IMG/VR virus record: IMGVR_UViG_3300045283_000172
Location: 1-57,948 of that record
Reading direction: 5' to 3' (one strand)
Origin: a virus
DNA: 57,948 nucleotides
Of the stretch, positions 26,250-35,264 are shown piece after piece. Every line of letters starts with the position of its first letter. Position 1 is the stretch's first letter. A model generated the notes under the pieces. It ran no database searches, had not been told where the DNA came from, and was given only the letters and a program-made list of their open reading frames with translations. A program made the translations under genes and the position numbers.

Positions 26250-27311
26250 CATGTCTAAAGACGATTTTTTCGGCCCTACTACAAGATTTAGTGGTTTAGC
26301 TTTTGATATAGAGGGTACAGGTAGTTTTGGCCCTATATATCCACCCAATTTAACTACTGATCAAAGAGATCAAATAGCTGTCACTACTTATCTGCCTGGA
26401 GCTATAGTATTTAATACAAATACTGAAGAGCTCGAGACCTACTCAGCAGCCGGTTTTTGGTTACCTATTCTTACAGCTGAAAGTGATATTGATGTAACTA
26501 CAATAACAGCTGAGACTGGTGATTTTGATGTTATTAACAGTACTACTATTAATAATGCTGGTGCTATCAATACAAATATTATTACAGCTGCCGGTATTAT
26601 CGAAGGATCAGCAGTAGAAGCAGGTGCTCTATTTGCAGAAAATTCCATTACGACATCCAATGTCGGAAACATCACTACCCCTACCTTATTTATTACTGAC
26701 GTTGCTTTCATTGAAAACGGCGTAATACAAACAGCTTTAGCAGGTGGTACAGGTAATGATAATAATTCACCTATAGTAGGTACTCCAGGAACTGGATCAG
26801 GTACAGGTGCTGTGTGTGTCATAACAGGTTCGCTGACTAGTGGTGTTATTCAAATAACCACTGGAACTAGTCCATCGGCTTCAGCTATTATTAGTACATT
26901 TGATTTCCCAGTTGGGCTAACTGCTTATTTTAACGGGACATTTGCTGTTATTGTGACTGCCGCCAATACAGAAGCCGCTGGTATTTCAACATATACTTCA
27001 TCTAATACTACTCCTTTTTTCGCACTAGGATTAGCTACTGGTTCAACATTAGTAGCAAGTACCCTTTATAGATGGAATTACCACATTATCGGCACAATGT
27101 TAAATTAAACAAATAAATTAAATAACTTAAAAGAGTATTATACATGTCTAAAGACGATTTTTTCGGCCCTGTCACAAGATTAAGTGCATTAGCCTTTGAT
27201 ATAGAGGGTACAGGTAGTTTTGGCCCTATATATCCACCCAATTTAACTACTGATCAAAGAGATCAAATAGCTGTCACTACTTATCTGCCTGGAGCTATAG
27301 TATTTAATACA
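26237..27311 (+). repeat. Duplicated fibre N-terminal coding segment
   Basis: 26237-26418 and 27130-27311 (offset 893) are near-identical; 26302-26418 matches its copy without a difference. The copied block carries the AAAGAG ribosome site, the ATG and about 55 codons of two adjacent fibre genes. The left hairpin arm and promoter upstream of the first copy are not duplicated. Confidence 0.9.
26251..27108 (+). CDS. Short tail fibre, copy 1
   Basis: 285 residues. The N-terminal ~58 residues (MSKDDFFGPTTRFSGLAFDI...) are almost identical to those of the next gene. The middle is a beta-helix-like Thr/Ile/Asn repeat (ITTPTLFITDVAFIENG). The C terminus ends TLYRWNYHIIGTMLN, the same terminal motif as in the large fibre. 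Common N termini with different tips suggest two alternative or co-assembled adhesins on one attachment site. Confidence 0.75.
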   Translation: MSKDDFFGPTTRFSGLAFDIEGTGSFGPIYPPNLTTDQRDQIAVTTYLPGAIVFNTNTEELETYSAAGFWLPILTAESDIDVTTITAETGDFDVINSTTINNAGAINTNIITAAGIIEGSAVEAGALFAENSITTSNVGNITTPTLFITDVAFIENGVIQTALAGGTGNDNNSPIVGTPGTGSGTGAVCVITGSLTSGVIQITTGTSPSASAIISTFDFPVGLTAYFNGTFAVIVTAANTEAAGISTYTSSNTTPFFALGLATGSTLVASTLYRWNYHIIGTMLN

Positions 27312-28082
27312 GACACAGAAGAACTAGAAACCTATTCAGCAGCTGGTTTTTGGTTAGCTATTCTGACCGAAGAAAGTGATATTAATGTAGATACAATAAC
27401 AGCTACTACAGGCGATTTTGATGTTATTAACTGTAACACCATTAATAATGCTCATACTATTCATACAACGGATTTAATTGCTTCTGGAGCTGTGGACGCA
27501 GCTAGCGGTGCGATTAGTGGTAATTTGGGTGTTAACGGTGTTCTGACAGCAGGTTCAATAGGTTCAATAGGAAATATAACAACAGATGGAAATATAACAG
27601 TTGTTGGGACAGCCATTCTTCCTAATGTATCATCCACCACTATGGATGTAAACGATTTCGAAGCTAATACAGCTAGAATTGACAGTTTACTATATGGTCA
27701 ATCATCAAATACAGGTGTCTCACCTATAACAGCTTCTTTAGATGTAGCAGCAGGTTCAGGTGCTAGTTACACTATGACAGGATCTAACTTAGGCGGAGTT
27801 TTTAGATTAGTTACAGGTACAAGCCCAGCAGCTGCCGGTAATGTTATTGCTACATTTACAATACCTTCCGGATTGTTACCTTATCTTAGTGCCAATTGGA
27901 GCGTCATATTGATGCCGGCATCTACGACTACAGCATTATATGAAACTACAAGCAATACTTATGTAACCGTAGGAGGCGCAGCAAGTAATCACTTTATAAT
28001 GGGTACATCTGCTCTACCGTTGATTGCATCTACAACTTATATTTGGAATTATATTTTAGTAGGAAATATATTAGGTACTTAA
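27144..28082 (+). CDS. Short tail fibre, copy 2
   Basis: 312 residues, sharing the N-terminal domain of copy 1. The middle differs (GAISGNLGVNGVLTAGSIG repeat-like strands) and the C-terminal domain (SGASYTMTGSNLGGVFRLVTG to YIWNYILVGNI) belongs to the same tip family but has diverged. Paralogue from a recent partial duplication or recombination, seen at DNA level. Probable host-range variation. Confidence 0.75.
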   Translation: MSKDDFFGPVTRLSALAFDIEGTGSFGPIYPPNLTTDQRDQIAVTTYLPGAIVFNTDTEELETYSAAGFWLAILTEESDINVDTITATTGDFDVINCNTINNAHTIHTTDLIASGAVDAASGAISGNLGVNGVLTAGSIGSIGNITTDGNITVVGTAILPNVSSTTMDVNDFEANTARIDSLLYGQSSNTGVSPITASLDVAAGSGASYTMTGSNLGGVFRLVTGTSPAAAGNVIATFTIPSGLLPYLSANWSVILMPASTTTALYETTSNTYVTVGGAASNHFIMGTSALPLIASTTYIWNYILVGNILGT

Positions 28083-28083
28083 T

Positions 28084-29337
28084 ATGAATCCAGCAATGAC
28101 GAACTATTTGCAGTCTCAACAGCAAAACGACCAAACACAAGGGGCCCCTCAAGCCCAGGCTCCAGTGTTTAATCCATTCGACAGTGGGATAAAAAACGCT
28201 ATTGAGAGTGCTAGAGTTTCACTTGATATGACTGAAAAGCAGCAAGACAAAGCTATGCGTAGGTCAATGTTATCTTTCGCTAATGCTTATAGTCAAGAGC
28301 CAAGGCAAAAAGGATTCATGGCAAATTTCGGATCAGTTGCTAGATCTTTATCACCTGCTATCCTGGAACATGATAATGCTGAAGATATTGCGTTTAAGGA
28401 AAATAATGCATTAGCCAATCAGATATTAGCTTATCAAGCTGCGGAACAAAATCGTCAAGCTCAACAAGAAGATAAAATGTGGCATAGGTCACATGCTGAA
28501 AATCAATTAAATGAACAGCGAAGATATCATAATATGATGGGTGAACGTCATAAGCAAAATCAAGTAGATAATACTCCTGTCGAAGTGAATGGGGTGGAAT
28601 TACAACCTATTACCACTCAGAAAAATCTTGATTTATACCTTAAAGATAAAAAGGCATTAGGCGGAGCATTGCACCAAGTTAATACCATTGAGGATGCTTT
28701 CAAGCAATTTAGAACTGACTATAAGGATAACTGGATTGATCCTATGTCACCTGCAAAAGGTGTAGCTAATCCAACTAAAGATTTTATAGGTAGATTTTTC
28801 AATAACGCAGAATTAAAAAAAGAAACTACTGATAGAAATGCGTTTACAAGTAGAGTTAATCAATTTGTAGTTGCCGCAGAAAACCAATTAAGAGGGGGCG
28901 GCGTATTAGGGCCAAGACTTATAGAATTATTCAGACAATTAAAAATCTACCCAAGCATGGAAACAGATATGCCTGACGAATTTCAAGCTAAATTAAGCCA
29001 AATTAAGGAAGAAATAGAAAACTCATATAATGCAGCTAATTTGAGTTTGAAATATAGAGCCCATATTGACCCGTCCCAAGTACATAGTTTATTAAATACT
29101 AATGAAGGTCAATCCACTCCAAATACTGCATTACCTGAAACAAAGGTAAATGTGGCACCTGTTGAAATTACTTCAGGTAGTCAACCTAACTATAATGTAT
29201 ACACAGGAGAAAAAGGTTACCCAGTTGTAGCTATGCTAACGCCCGAAGGTGAACTTAGAGAAGTTCCACCTGAAAAAGTAGCAAGAGCGATAGAGGAAGG
29301 AGGTTTAACCGTTATGAAGCCTGATAATGGGGGTTAA
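28084..29337 (+). CDS. Putative internal virion protein
   Basis: 417 residues. Gln-rich N terminus, long helices with Gln/His (AAEQNRQAQQEDKMWHRSHA), then an alpha-helical domain with NQLRGGGVLGPRLIELFRQL, and a C-terminal Pro/Val linker. Gln-rich helical proteins lying after fibres and before a lytic or membrane internal protein are typical of podoviral ejection proteins. No specific family recognised. The stop overlaps nothing; the next gene starts immediately at 29338. Confidence 0.6.
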   Translation: MNPAMTNYLQSQQQNDQTQGAPQAQAPVFNPFDSGIKNAIESARVSLDMTEKQQDKAMRRSMLSFANAYSQEPRQKGFMANFGSVARSLSPAILEHDNAEDIAFKENNALANQILAYQAAEQNRQAQQEDKMWHRSHAENQLNEQRRYHNMMGERHKQNQVDNTPVEVNGVELQPITTQKNLDLYLKDKKALGGALHQVNTIEDAFKQFRTDYKDNWIDPMSPAKGVANPTKDFIGRFFNNAELKKETTDRNAFTSRVNQFVVAAENQLRGGGVLGPRLIELFRQLKIYPSMETDMPDEFQAKLSQIKEEIENSYNAANLSLKYRAHIDPSQVHSLLNTNEGQSTPNTALPETKVNVAPVEITSGSQPNYNVYTGEKGYPVVAMLTPEGELREVPPEKVARAIEEGGLTVMKPDNGG

Positions 29338-31215
29338 ATGAGTGAATGGGATCAATACAAAGTTTCAGGAATCAAACCTTCAGTTAACGAATGGGATCAA
29401 TACAAAGTTTCTGCTTCAAAACCTCAAAAAACTGAAAAAGGGGATGCATGGTTACCATTAATAGGTAAATCCGCACTTAAGGGCGCAACAGCTATTGCTG
29501 ATTTACCTAAACTCATTGGTAAAGGTGTAGAAGCTTTTACCAATGCTGGTAATAAAATGTACGGTGCTCCTGTTGGAATGTACGGCATGGGATTGAAACC
29601 TACAGCAGTTAAACCTAATATAGAGATCAATCAAAACGCTCCGCAAACTAATTATAGTGACTATATCCCTTCAACAGAAGATGCACGTAAGTCTTTTAAA
29701 AAATATGCAGGTATAGATTTAGAGCCAAAACCTGATAGTCCTGCTAAAAATATTGTCTCACGTGGCATAGATTTTGGTACATCTATGCTTCCTTGGGCAG
29801 CTCCAGCCAAAGGCGCAAACTTACTTCAGCAATTTGGTAATAGGGCAACTACTGTTGGCAAAGGTGCTGCAGTAGGTCTTGGTTCAGGTGTTCTTCAAGA
29901 AACAGGAGTTAATCCATTAGCTTCTGATCTAATAGCAAGTGCTGCAAGCCCTGTTAGAGCTCCTAATCCGATAAATGTAGCTAAAGGTGTTTTGAATGCT
30001 CCACGTAAGATAACGCAAAAATTTATGGGATTAGGGCCAAAAAGCCTAAATATAAAAACGGCGCAAGCAGGACGTGATTTAGGTATTGAACTACCTGCAG
30101 CAGTTCTAACTGATAATGTATTAACAGGATTAGGGGATCAATTCATATCTAAAACTCCTATTTTGGGAAATGTTCTAAAAAATAAATATGATAAAATTCA
30201 TAGTAAAACTCATAAACACCTTGAAGATGTTTATCAAGAAATAGGGCCTCTTGATACCCCTGAAATCGATAAGAAGATTAATGATTTATATAATGCAAGT
30301 AGAACGGCACGCCCTGAAGATGCTGTTATAAAACCTTTTACATCAATCAAAGCATTAAATGATTTAGATAAAACATTAGTTGCCGATATCTCTTCCCCGG
30401 ATAGAGTTAAATTAAAAGGATATGTAACCGGTTTAAAGAAAGCAATGGATCCAAGTATTAATACTAAATATGGAGATATTAATTTACCTATTCAAGATTA
30501 CCCTATTAACAAATTAGTAGATGCTAAAGTCATGCTTAACGACATTGTTAAGCATGATATAAAAGGTGATTCGTTAAATAGAATAATGGAAGTCAAACAT
30601 GGAGTAGATGCTGATTTAGCTAAGTATGGCGAGACTCACCCTGAATGGTATAAGAAGCTGAAAGAAGCTGACCTCTTATACGGTAATGTTGCAAAAAGAA
30701 AAAACACAGAAAAAAGATTAAGAAACCAAGCAACATTAGAAGATGAAGGCGATATATCATTCTCAGCTCTTAACAATACTATTAATAATAGAGAAAACAG
30801 AAGACTTTTAAAAAGAGATTTACCTCCTGATACTTACGAAAAATTATTGAAAATCGGCAGAATATCTCGAGCTATGGTTCAAAAAAATAAAAGAGTACCT
30901 AACCCTTCAGGTACAGCTACTACAGCGCTAAGTCTAGCTTATATAGGTGGATTGTGGTTCGATCCAGTAGGTACATTAAGTCGTACAGGAATAGGTGCAA
31001 TCGCAGGAGCTGTTGGAACAACTAGACTTTTAACTAATAAGAAATTTTTAGATTCGGCTTTAAAGTTTGCTGAAGCCGATGGCAAACATAAAATCAAAGC
31101 AGCTATGGATCTAAACAAAACAACCAAAGACATCACAGGATATACCTTAAACAGTATTTATAGAGCCGCTCAAAGGGATAACAAAGAAGAAACAGATGGA
31201 TTACAACAGCCTTAA
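29338..31215 (+). CDS. Putative internal virion/ejection protein
   Basis: 625 residues. Two tandem 15-residue repeats at the N terminus (SEWDQYKVSGIKPSV, NEWDQYKVSASKPQK), encoded by a 23-bp direct repeat (29344-29366 and 29389-29411). WDxYK repeats are common at the start of podoviral internal proteins. A Gly/Ala-rich segment (about 150-200) and a hydrophobic stretch near 530-560 (ATTALSLAYIGGLWF) suggest membrane interaction. It overlaps the next gene by 20 nt. Confidence 0.6.
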   Translation: MSEWDQYKVSGIKPSVNEWDQYKVSASKPQKTEKGDAWLPLIGKSALKGATAIADLPKLIGKGVEAFTNAGNKMYGAPVGMYGMGLKPTAVKPNIEINQNAPQTNYSDYIPSTEDARKSFKKYAGIDLEPKPDSPAKNIVSRGIDFGTSMLPWAAPAKGANLLQQFGNRATTVGKGAAVGLGSGVLQETGVNPLASDLIASAASPVRAPNPINVAKGVLNAPRKITQKFMGLGPKSLNIKTAQAGRDLGIELPAAVLTDNVLTGLGDQFISKTPILGNVLKNKYDKIHSKTHKHLEDVYQEIGPLDTPEIDKKINDLYNASRTARPEDAVIKPFTSIKALNDLDKTLVADISSPDRVKLKGYVTGLKKAMDPSINTKYGDINLPIQDYPINKLVDAKVMLNDIVKHDIKGDSLNRIMEVKHGVDADLAKYGETHPEWYKKLKEADLLYGNVAKRKNTEKRLRNQATLEDEGDISFSALNNTINNRENRRLLKRDLPPDTYEKLLKIGRISRAMVQKNKRVPNPSGTATTALSLAYIGGLWFDPVGTLSRTGIGAIAGAVGTTRLLTNKKFLDSALKFAEADGKHKIKAAMDLNKTTKDITGYTLNSIYRAAQRDNKEETDGLQQP

Positions 31216-31840
31216 AGATGAAATTATAGCCTATACAAACAGAAATGAGCCCGCATTCGTGAGCGCAATTCCAAGGATAATAGAAAAAGCTATGAGTCGT
31301 ATTTATAGTGAGGCTAAAACTCTAGGTTTTCAAAAAACCATAGAGGGTGTTATGGTACCAAACAATGAGCTTATACGTAAACCGCTTGATTATAAAATGA
31401 CTATAAATTTACTATATATAGATAGCGCCTCAGATGCTATTTTTCTTTTGGATAGAAGTTATGAATTTTGTGTTAGTTATTGGCCCGATCCTACATTTGC
31501 AGGCCCTCCTATATTTTATTCAGCTGATTTGGATGTTCCGCAGAATGATGTTGCGATGCCTTCTATTTATTTGGCTCCAACTCCGAATGCTAATTATCCT
31601 TATAAACTTACATATTTAAGTTTTCCGCCGTTATTTAATGAAGAAAATAGTCAAAATTTTCTTACCGATAAATATCCAAACTTGCTGGTATATGCATGTT
31701 TAGCAGAAGCTATTCCATTTTTAAAATCTGATGAGCGTGGCCCTCTTTTTGAATCTTTATATAAAAGGGCATTACAAGATGTTAATGGCGATACAAGAGA
31801 AAGATACACTGACCGTGTTACTAAACGTGATAAGGATTAG
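31196..31840 (+). CDS. Head-tail adaptor protein (SU10-type)
   Basis: 214 residues. YNSLKDEIIAYTNRNEPAFV and IPRIIEKAMSRIYSEAKTLG at the N terminus, a beta barrel with FCVSYWPDPTFAGPP and YLAPTPNANYPYKLTYLSFP, then LLVYACLAEAIPFLKSDERG. This is the layout of the phage adaptor family first described in SU10-type podoviruses. The genome therefore carries both this adaptor and a gp4-like one. The start overlaps the previous gene by 20 nt. Confidence 0.72.
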   Translation: MDYNSLKDEIIAYTNRNEPAFVSAIPRIIEKAMSRIYSEAKTLGFQKTIEGVMVPNNELIRKPLDYKMTINLLYIDSASDAIFLLDRSYEFCVSYWPDPTFAGPPIFYSADLDVPQNDVAMPSIYLAPTPNANYPYKLTYLSFPPLFNEENSQNFLTDKYPNLLVYACLAEAIPFLKSDERGPLFESLYKRALQDVNGDTRERYTDRVTKRDKD

Positions 31841-31843
31841 TAA

Positions 31844-33469
31844 GTGGCAAAAAACTCTCTTTTTCCTTTAGTATATAAACCTGGTATTAAACGGGACGGT
31901 ACTACTTTTCAAGCTGATTATTGCACAGATGCCCAGTGGGTTAGATTCCAAAGAGGTAATGTCAAGAAAATGGGTAGTATGAAAGGTATGAGTCAAGCTA
32001 CCGTTAATGGTAAAGTTACTACTTCTAATATAGTTATTATTCCTGAAACCGGCAATAATAGCTATATGAATGCTTATATAGCTAATTCAGAGAATGGCAT
32101 CCATATAATCAGATGTAATCAAAATCTCAATGAAACAGGAATTCAGACAATTTATAATGTAAATGATCCTGATATTATTTGGAAATCTGAAATTGTTATC
32201 CAAGGTAATAACAAGAATATAGTTTATGTAGGATCCTCTAATAAAACTAATATTAATAGTAATGTACCGGCATTACTATTAGGTGGAACACTAAATTCAC
32301 CTATTAACCAATTAGCAAATTTACCTAATCGTACAGGGCTAAGTGGACTTCTTTATGCAGCTAATTACTTATTTGTATATGGGTCTAATGGACTTGTACA
32401 ATGGAGTAAATTAAAAAACCCTCTAGATTTTAGTAACCCACAAGATCGTAATATTACGATTTCTAATGATCAAGTAGTAGATGCTAAATCTATACGAGGT
32501 GGGACTAATAGTCCTACTATTTTATTTTGGACTCTATCCTCAGTCGTTAGATGTATTAACACTCCTAATGCTGCAGGCGATCTACAGTTTCAAATTGATG
32601 TAATGTCTAAAAGTTCTTCTATTCTTTCCACAAGATGTGTGGTGGAATATGATGGCTTATTCTTCTGGCCTGGGACTAATAGGTTTTTCCAATATAACGG
32701 TATTGTTCAAGAATTATCAAATACAATGAGTCTAAATTATTTTTATGATAATTTAGACATGGAAAGACGCCAACAAGTAGTAGGTGTTAAACATACTAAG
32801 TATGGTGAAATATGGTGGTATTATCCTGAAAAAGCTAATGCTCCAATGAGAAATCCTAATGTTCCTCCTGGTGAGAATAGTAGAGCCCTTATCTATAACA
32901 TAAGAGAAAATGCATGGTATGATACTTACATAAGTAGATCGGCTGCCGTATATTCCGAAGACTTTGGGTTTATGGCTAGTTATGGTCTACCGCTTAGTAT
33001 TCCTACAGCCCCCAATGCTTCATTATTTAGACATGAGTTTGAATATTTAACTCCTGATCCATCTTTGATAACAGAGCAATTCTCACAAGATGGTGTGAAC
33101 TTAACAGTACGCCCAATCCCATCAACATTTACTACTCCTGTTTTTTCATGGGCAGCTTTTAATCCTATGAAACAATTAATAGGTACTGATAGATGGATGC
33201 TTCTTGTTACCTTAGAGCCTGATTTTATATTAATGTCCACTACTCAGCCTGATTTAAGGGTAATTATTAATATAAAACAATATGCGCAAAATACAGTTAT
33301 ATCTTCTGCTCCTTTGAGTATTCCACCGCAAGGAACAATAGACCCATTGTTTGGCAAGATTGATACATGCTCTCAAGGCAGGCATATGACATTAACCTTT
33401 ATAAGCACTATTAGTAACTTCGAAATGGGACATGTCATGCTCAGCTTAATGATAGGGGACGGTAAATGA
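31844..33469 (+). CDS. Tail hub / packaged-DNA stabilisation protein (P22 gp10-like)
   Basis: 541 residues, GTG start at 31844. A beta-propeller-like chain typical of P22 gp10 and related tail hubs: WVRFQRGNVKKMGSMKG at the N terminus, LLYAANYLFVYGSNGLVQWS, LFFWPGTNRFFQYNG, KYGEIWWYYPEKANAP and ALIYNIRENAWYDT in the middle, and a C-terminal beta domain. This protein closes the portal channel and carries the fibres. The next gene overlaps by 4 nt. Confidence 0.8.
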   Translation: MAKNSLFPLVYKPGIKRDGTTFQADYCTDAQWVRFQRGNVKKMGSMKGMSQATVNGKVTTSNIVIIPETGNNSYMNAYIANSENGIHIIRCNQNLNETGIQTIYNVNDPDIIWKSEIVIQGNNKNIVYVGSSNKTNINSNVPALLLGGTLNSPINQLANLPNRTGLSGLLYAANYLFVYGSNGLVQWSKLKNPLDFSNPQDRNITISNDQVVDAKSIRGGTNSPTILFWTLSSVVRCINTPNAAGDLQFQIDVMSKSSSILSTRCVVEYDGLFFWPGTNRFFQYNGIVQELSNTMSLNYFYDNLDMERRQQVVGVKHTKYGEIWWYYPEKANAPMRNPNVPPGENSRALIYNIRENAWYDTYISRSAAVYSEDFGFMASYGLPLSIPTAPNASLFRHEFEYLTPDPSLITEQFSQDGVNLTVRPIPSTFTTPVFSWAAFNPMKQLIGTDRWMLLVTLEPDFILMSTTQPDLRVIINIKQYAQNTVISSAPLSIPPQGTIDPLFGKIDTCSQGRHMTLTFISTISNFEMGHVMLSLMIGDGK

Positions 33470-33744
33470 TAAAAGTAGTATGGCCTTTTAATATTAATTT
33501 GAAGTATTGGGCAGCATGTTTGGTTAGTGATTTTCCTAATGAGAATTTACCTGTACTTGAAGATGAAAAACAATGGCAAGAGTGGGGTACAATAGTAGCA
33601 AACACAGGAGCATTCCAAAGAGCTAATATCCCAGCTCCACTTAGTTTTAAAGAAGGGGGTAGGAAAGAAGTTTTTACTGACTGGGAGAAATGGGCAAAGA
33701 TAGTTTACACAATACTATCTGATAATTACAACGTAACAGAGTGA
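33466..33744 (+). CDS. Small structural protein, 92 aa
   Basis: Trp-rich (WPFNINLKYWAACLVSDF, WQEWGTIVANTGAF, WEKWAKIVYTILS). Small proteins with this WxxW-type pattern commonly follow gp10-like tail genes in podoviruses; role unknown. It is coupled to the tail hub (ATGA overlap) and followed by the internal protein genes. Confidence 0.65.
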   Translation: MIKVVWPFNINLKYWAACLVSDFPNENLPVLEDEKQWQEWGTIVANTGAFQRANIPAPLSFKEGGRKEVFTDWEKWAKIVYTILSDNYNVTE

Positions 33745-33753
33745 GAATAATTT

Positions 33754-35262
33754 ATGTTAAACACCACACAATTCCCAACAATGTTTGGGCCAAATATTAA
33801 TAATCCTTATATGGATAATAGAATGCCTATGCCTCAAGCGCCTATGCAAGATTCTATGTCCCAAGGAATGCCACAACCAATGGCAGGTGACATGACGGAG
33901 AATAATTTGTATCCCTTAGAAGATAGTTTTAATAACCAATCAGTACCAACAAGTTTTGCTAAGGGGGGGAGAGTTAAAAAGAAACAAGCCCATAATCCTT
34001 ATCCATCACTTGCTGAAATGATCAGACAACAAGGTCACGGTGAAGATTCAATTCTTGCTCATATTAACCCTCTTGAAGCCATGATGTTAAAACAAATGGG
34101 AGGCAGTGGAACAATTAATAAAAAGACTGGGTTGCCTCAATTTGGCTTTTTTAACAAACCGGGTAAAGCCATTAAAAGCGTTCTGGGCGGCGCAGGAGGA
34201 GCGATTATAGGTAATATGCTTCTACCAGGTGTAGGGGGTATATTAGGTGGAGCTTTAGGTCAAGGACTTCAACATAAATCACGAGGGAAATCTTTCGGTG
34301 AAGGTGCTCTTAAAGGTGGCTTCATGGGAGCAGGTTTACCAACAGCTGCAGGTTTAGCAGGTTCAGGCGCTAATGCACTGGGTATGAATACAGCGGGTAA
34401 CTTCCTAACTAATTATGGTAACACTAATGCTATATTACCAGCACTTGGCATGGGAGGTGCAACCGGAGGGGGATCACCCCTTAGCAATATGATATCGCCA
34501 AGTAACACAGGAGGGGGGTCAGCTAGTATTACCTCTAATCCTTTGACTCAGCAAATTTCATCTAAAGCTGCTGAAAAAGCTGCAGAAGAAGGGACTTTTA
34601 CAGATATGTTGATGAATAATAGTAAGAAATTTTTATCTAAACCAAAGAATCTTTTAGCATTAGCCCCTGTGATAAGTTCTTTTGCAAATAAACCGAAAGA
34701 AAAAACTCCTGAGAAATTGGCTCAAGAACAAAAACGGTATCTTCAAGCCATGATGCTCAGTCCTGCTGAAAGGGCTGCTATGGAAGCAGATAAACTGGCT
34801 GAAAGACAAATGGAACGCAGAATCGCCAGGAATCAATATTTACCGGAGGAAAGATTCGAAACTAAACCTACATATAGAAGATCAAGTACCCCGGCCGAAT
34901 ATAAAAAAACAGGAAGATGGCTAAACTATTATAATAATCCTGAATTTTCAGGTAGTCCATTGCCTATGAAAGATGGGGGTAGAGTTCCTCAGATGATTTT
35001 TGAGGAGGAAGAAATTATAGCCAGACCATCAAAAGGTACATTCCTAAAAGGTCATAGTAAAGGTCAGGATGATAAAATAGAAGCTTTATTATCTGACGGT
35101 GAATATGTAATGCCTGCTGATGTTACCTCTCATATAGGAGATGGTAACAGCATCGCTGGCGGCAAACAGTTTGATAATTTTGTTAAGAATGTTCGTAAAA
35201 GTAAGGGGATGCCTAATAAGTTACCTCCTAAGGCTAAATCAATATTAAATTATATGAGGTAA
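33754..35262 (+). CDS. Internal virion protein, Gly-zipper and DGEYVMPA domain
   Basis: 502 residues. Met/Pro-rich start, a FAKGGRVKKK basic block, a glycine-zipper membrane segment (GAGGAIIGNMLLPGVGGILGG, about 145-168) and a C-terminal domain GHSKGQDDKIEALLSDGEYV...MPADVTSHIGDGNSIAGG. That C-terminal domain is common in podoviral virion proteins of alphaproteobacterial phages. A role in forming the DNA-ejection channel is likely, by analogy with glycine-zipper ejection proteins. Confidence 0.65.
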   Translation: MLNTTQFPTMFGPNINNPYMDNRMPMPQAPMQDSMSQGMPQPMAGDMTENNLYPLEDSFNNQSVPTSFAKGGRVKKKQAHNPYPSLAEMIRQQGHGEDSILAHINPLEAMMLKQMGGSGTINKKTGLPQFGFFNKPGKAIKSVLGGAGGAIIGNMLLPGVGGILGGALGQGLQHKSRGKSFGEGALKGGFMGAGLPTAAGLAGSGANALGMNTAGNFLTNYGNTNAILPALGMGGATGGGSPLSNMISPSNTGGGSASITSNPLTQQISSKAAEKAAEEGTFTDMLMNNSKKFLSKPKNLLALAPVISSFANKPKEKTPEKLAQEQKRYLQAMMLSPAERAAMEADKLAERQMERRIARNQYLPEERFETKPTYRRSSTPAEYKKTGRWLNYYNNPEFSGSPLPMKDGGRVPQMIFEEEEIIARPSKGTFLKGHSKGQDDKIEALLSDGEYVMPADVTSHIGDGNSIAGGKQFDNFVKNVRKSKGMPNKLPPKAKSILNYMR

Positions 35263-35264
35263 TT

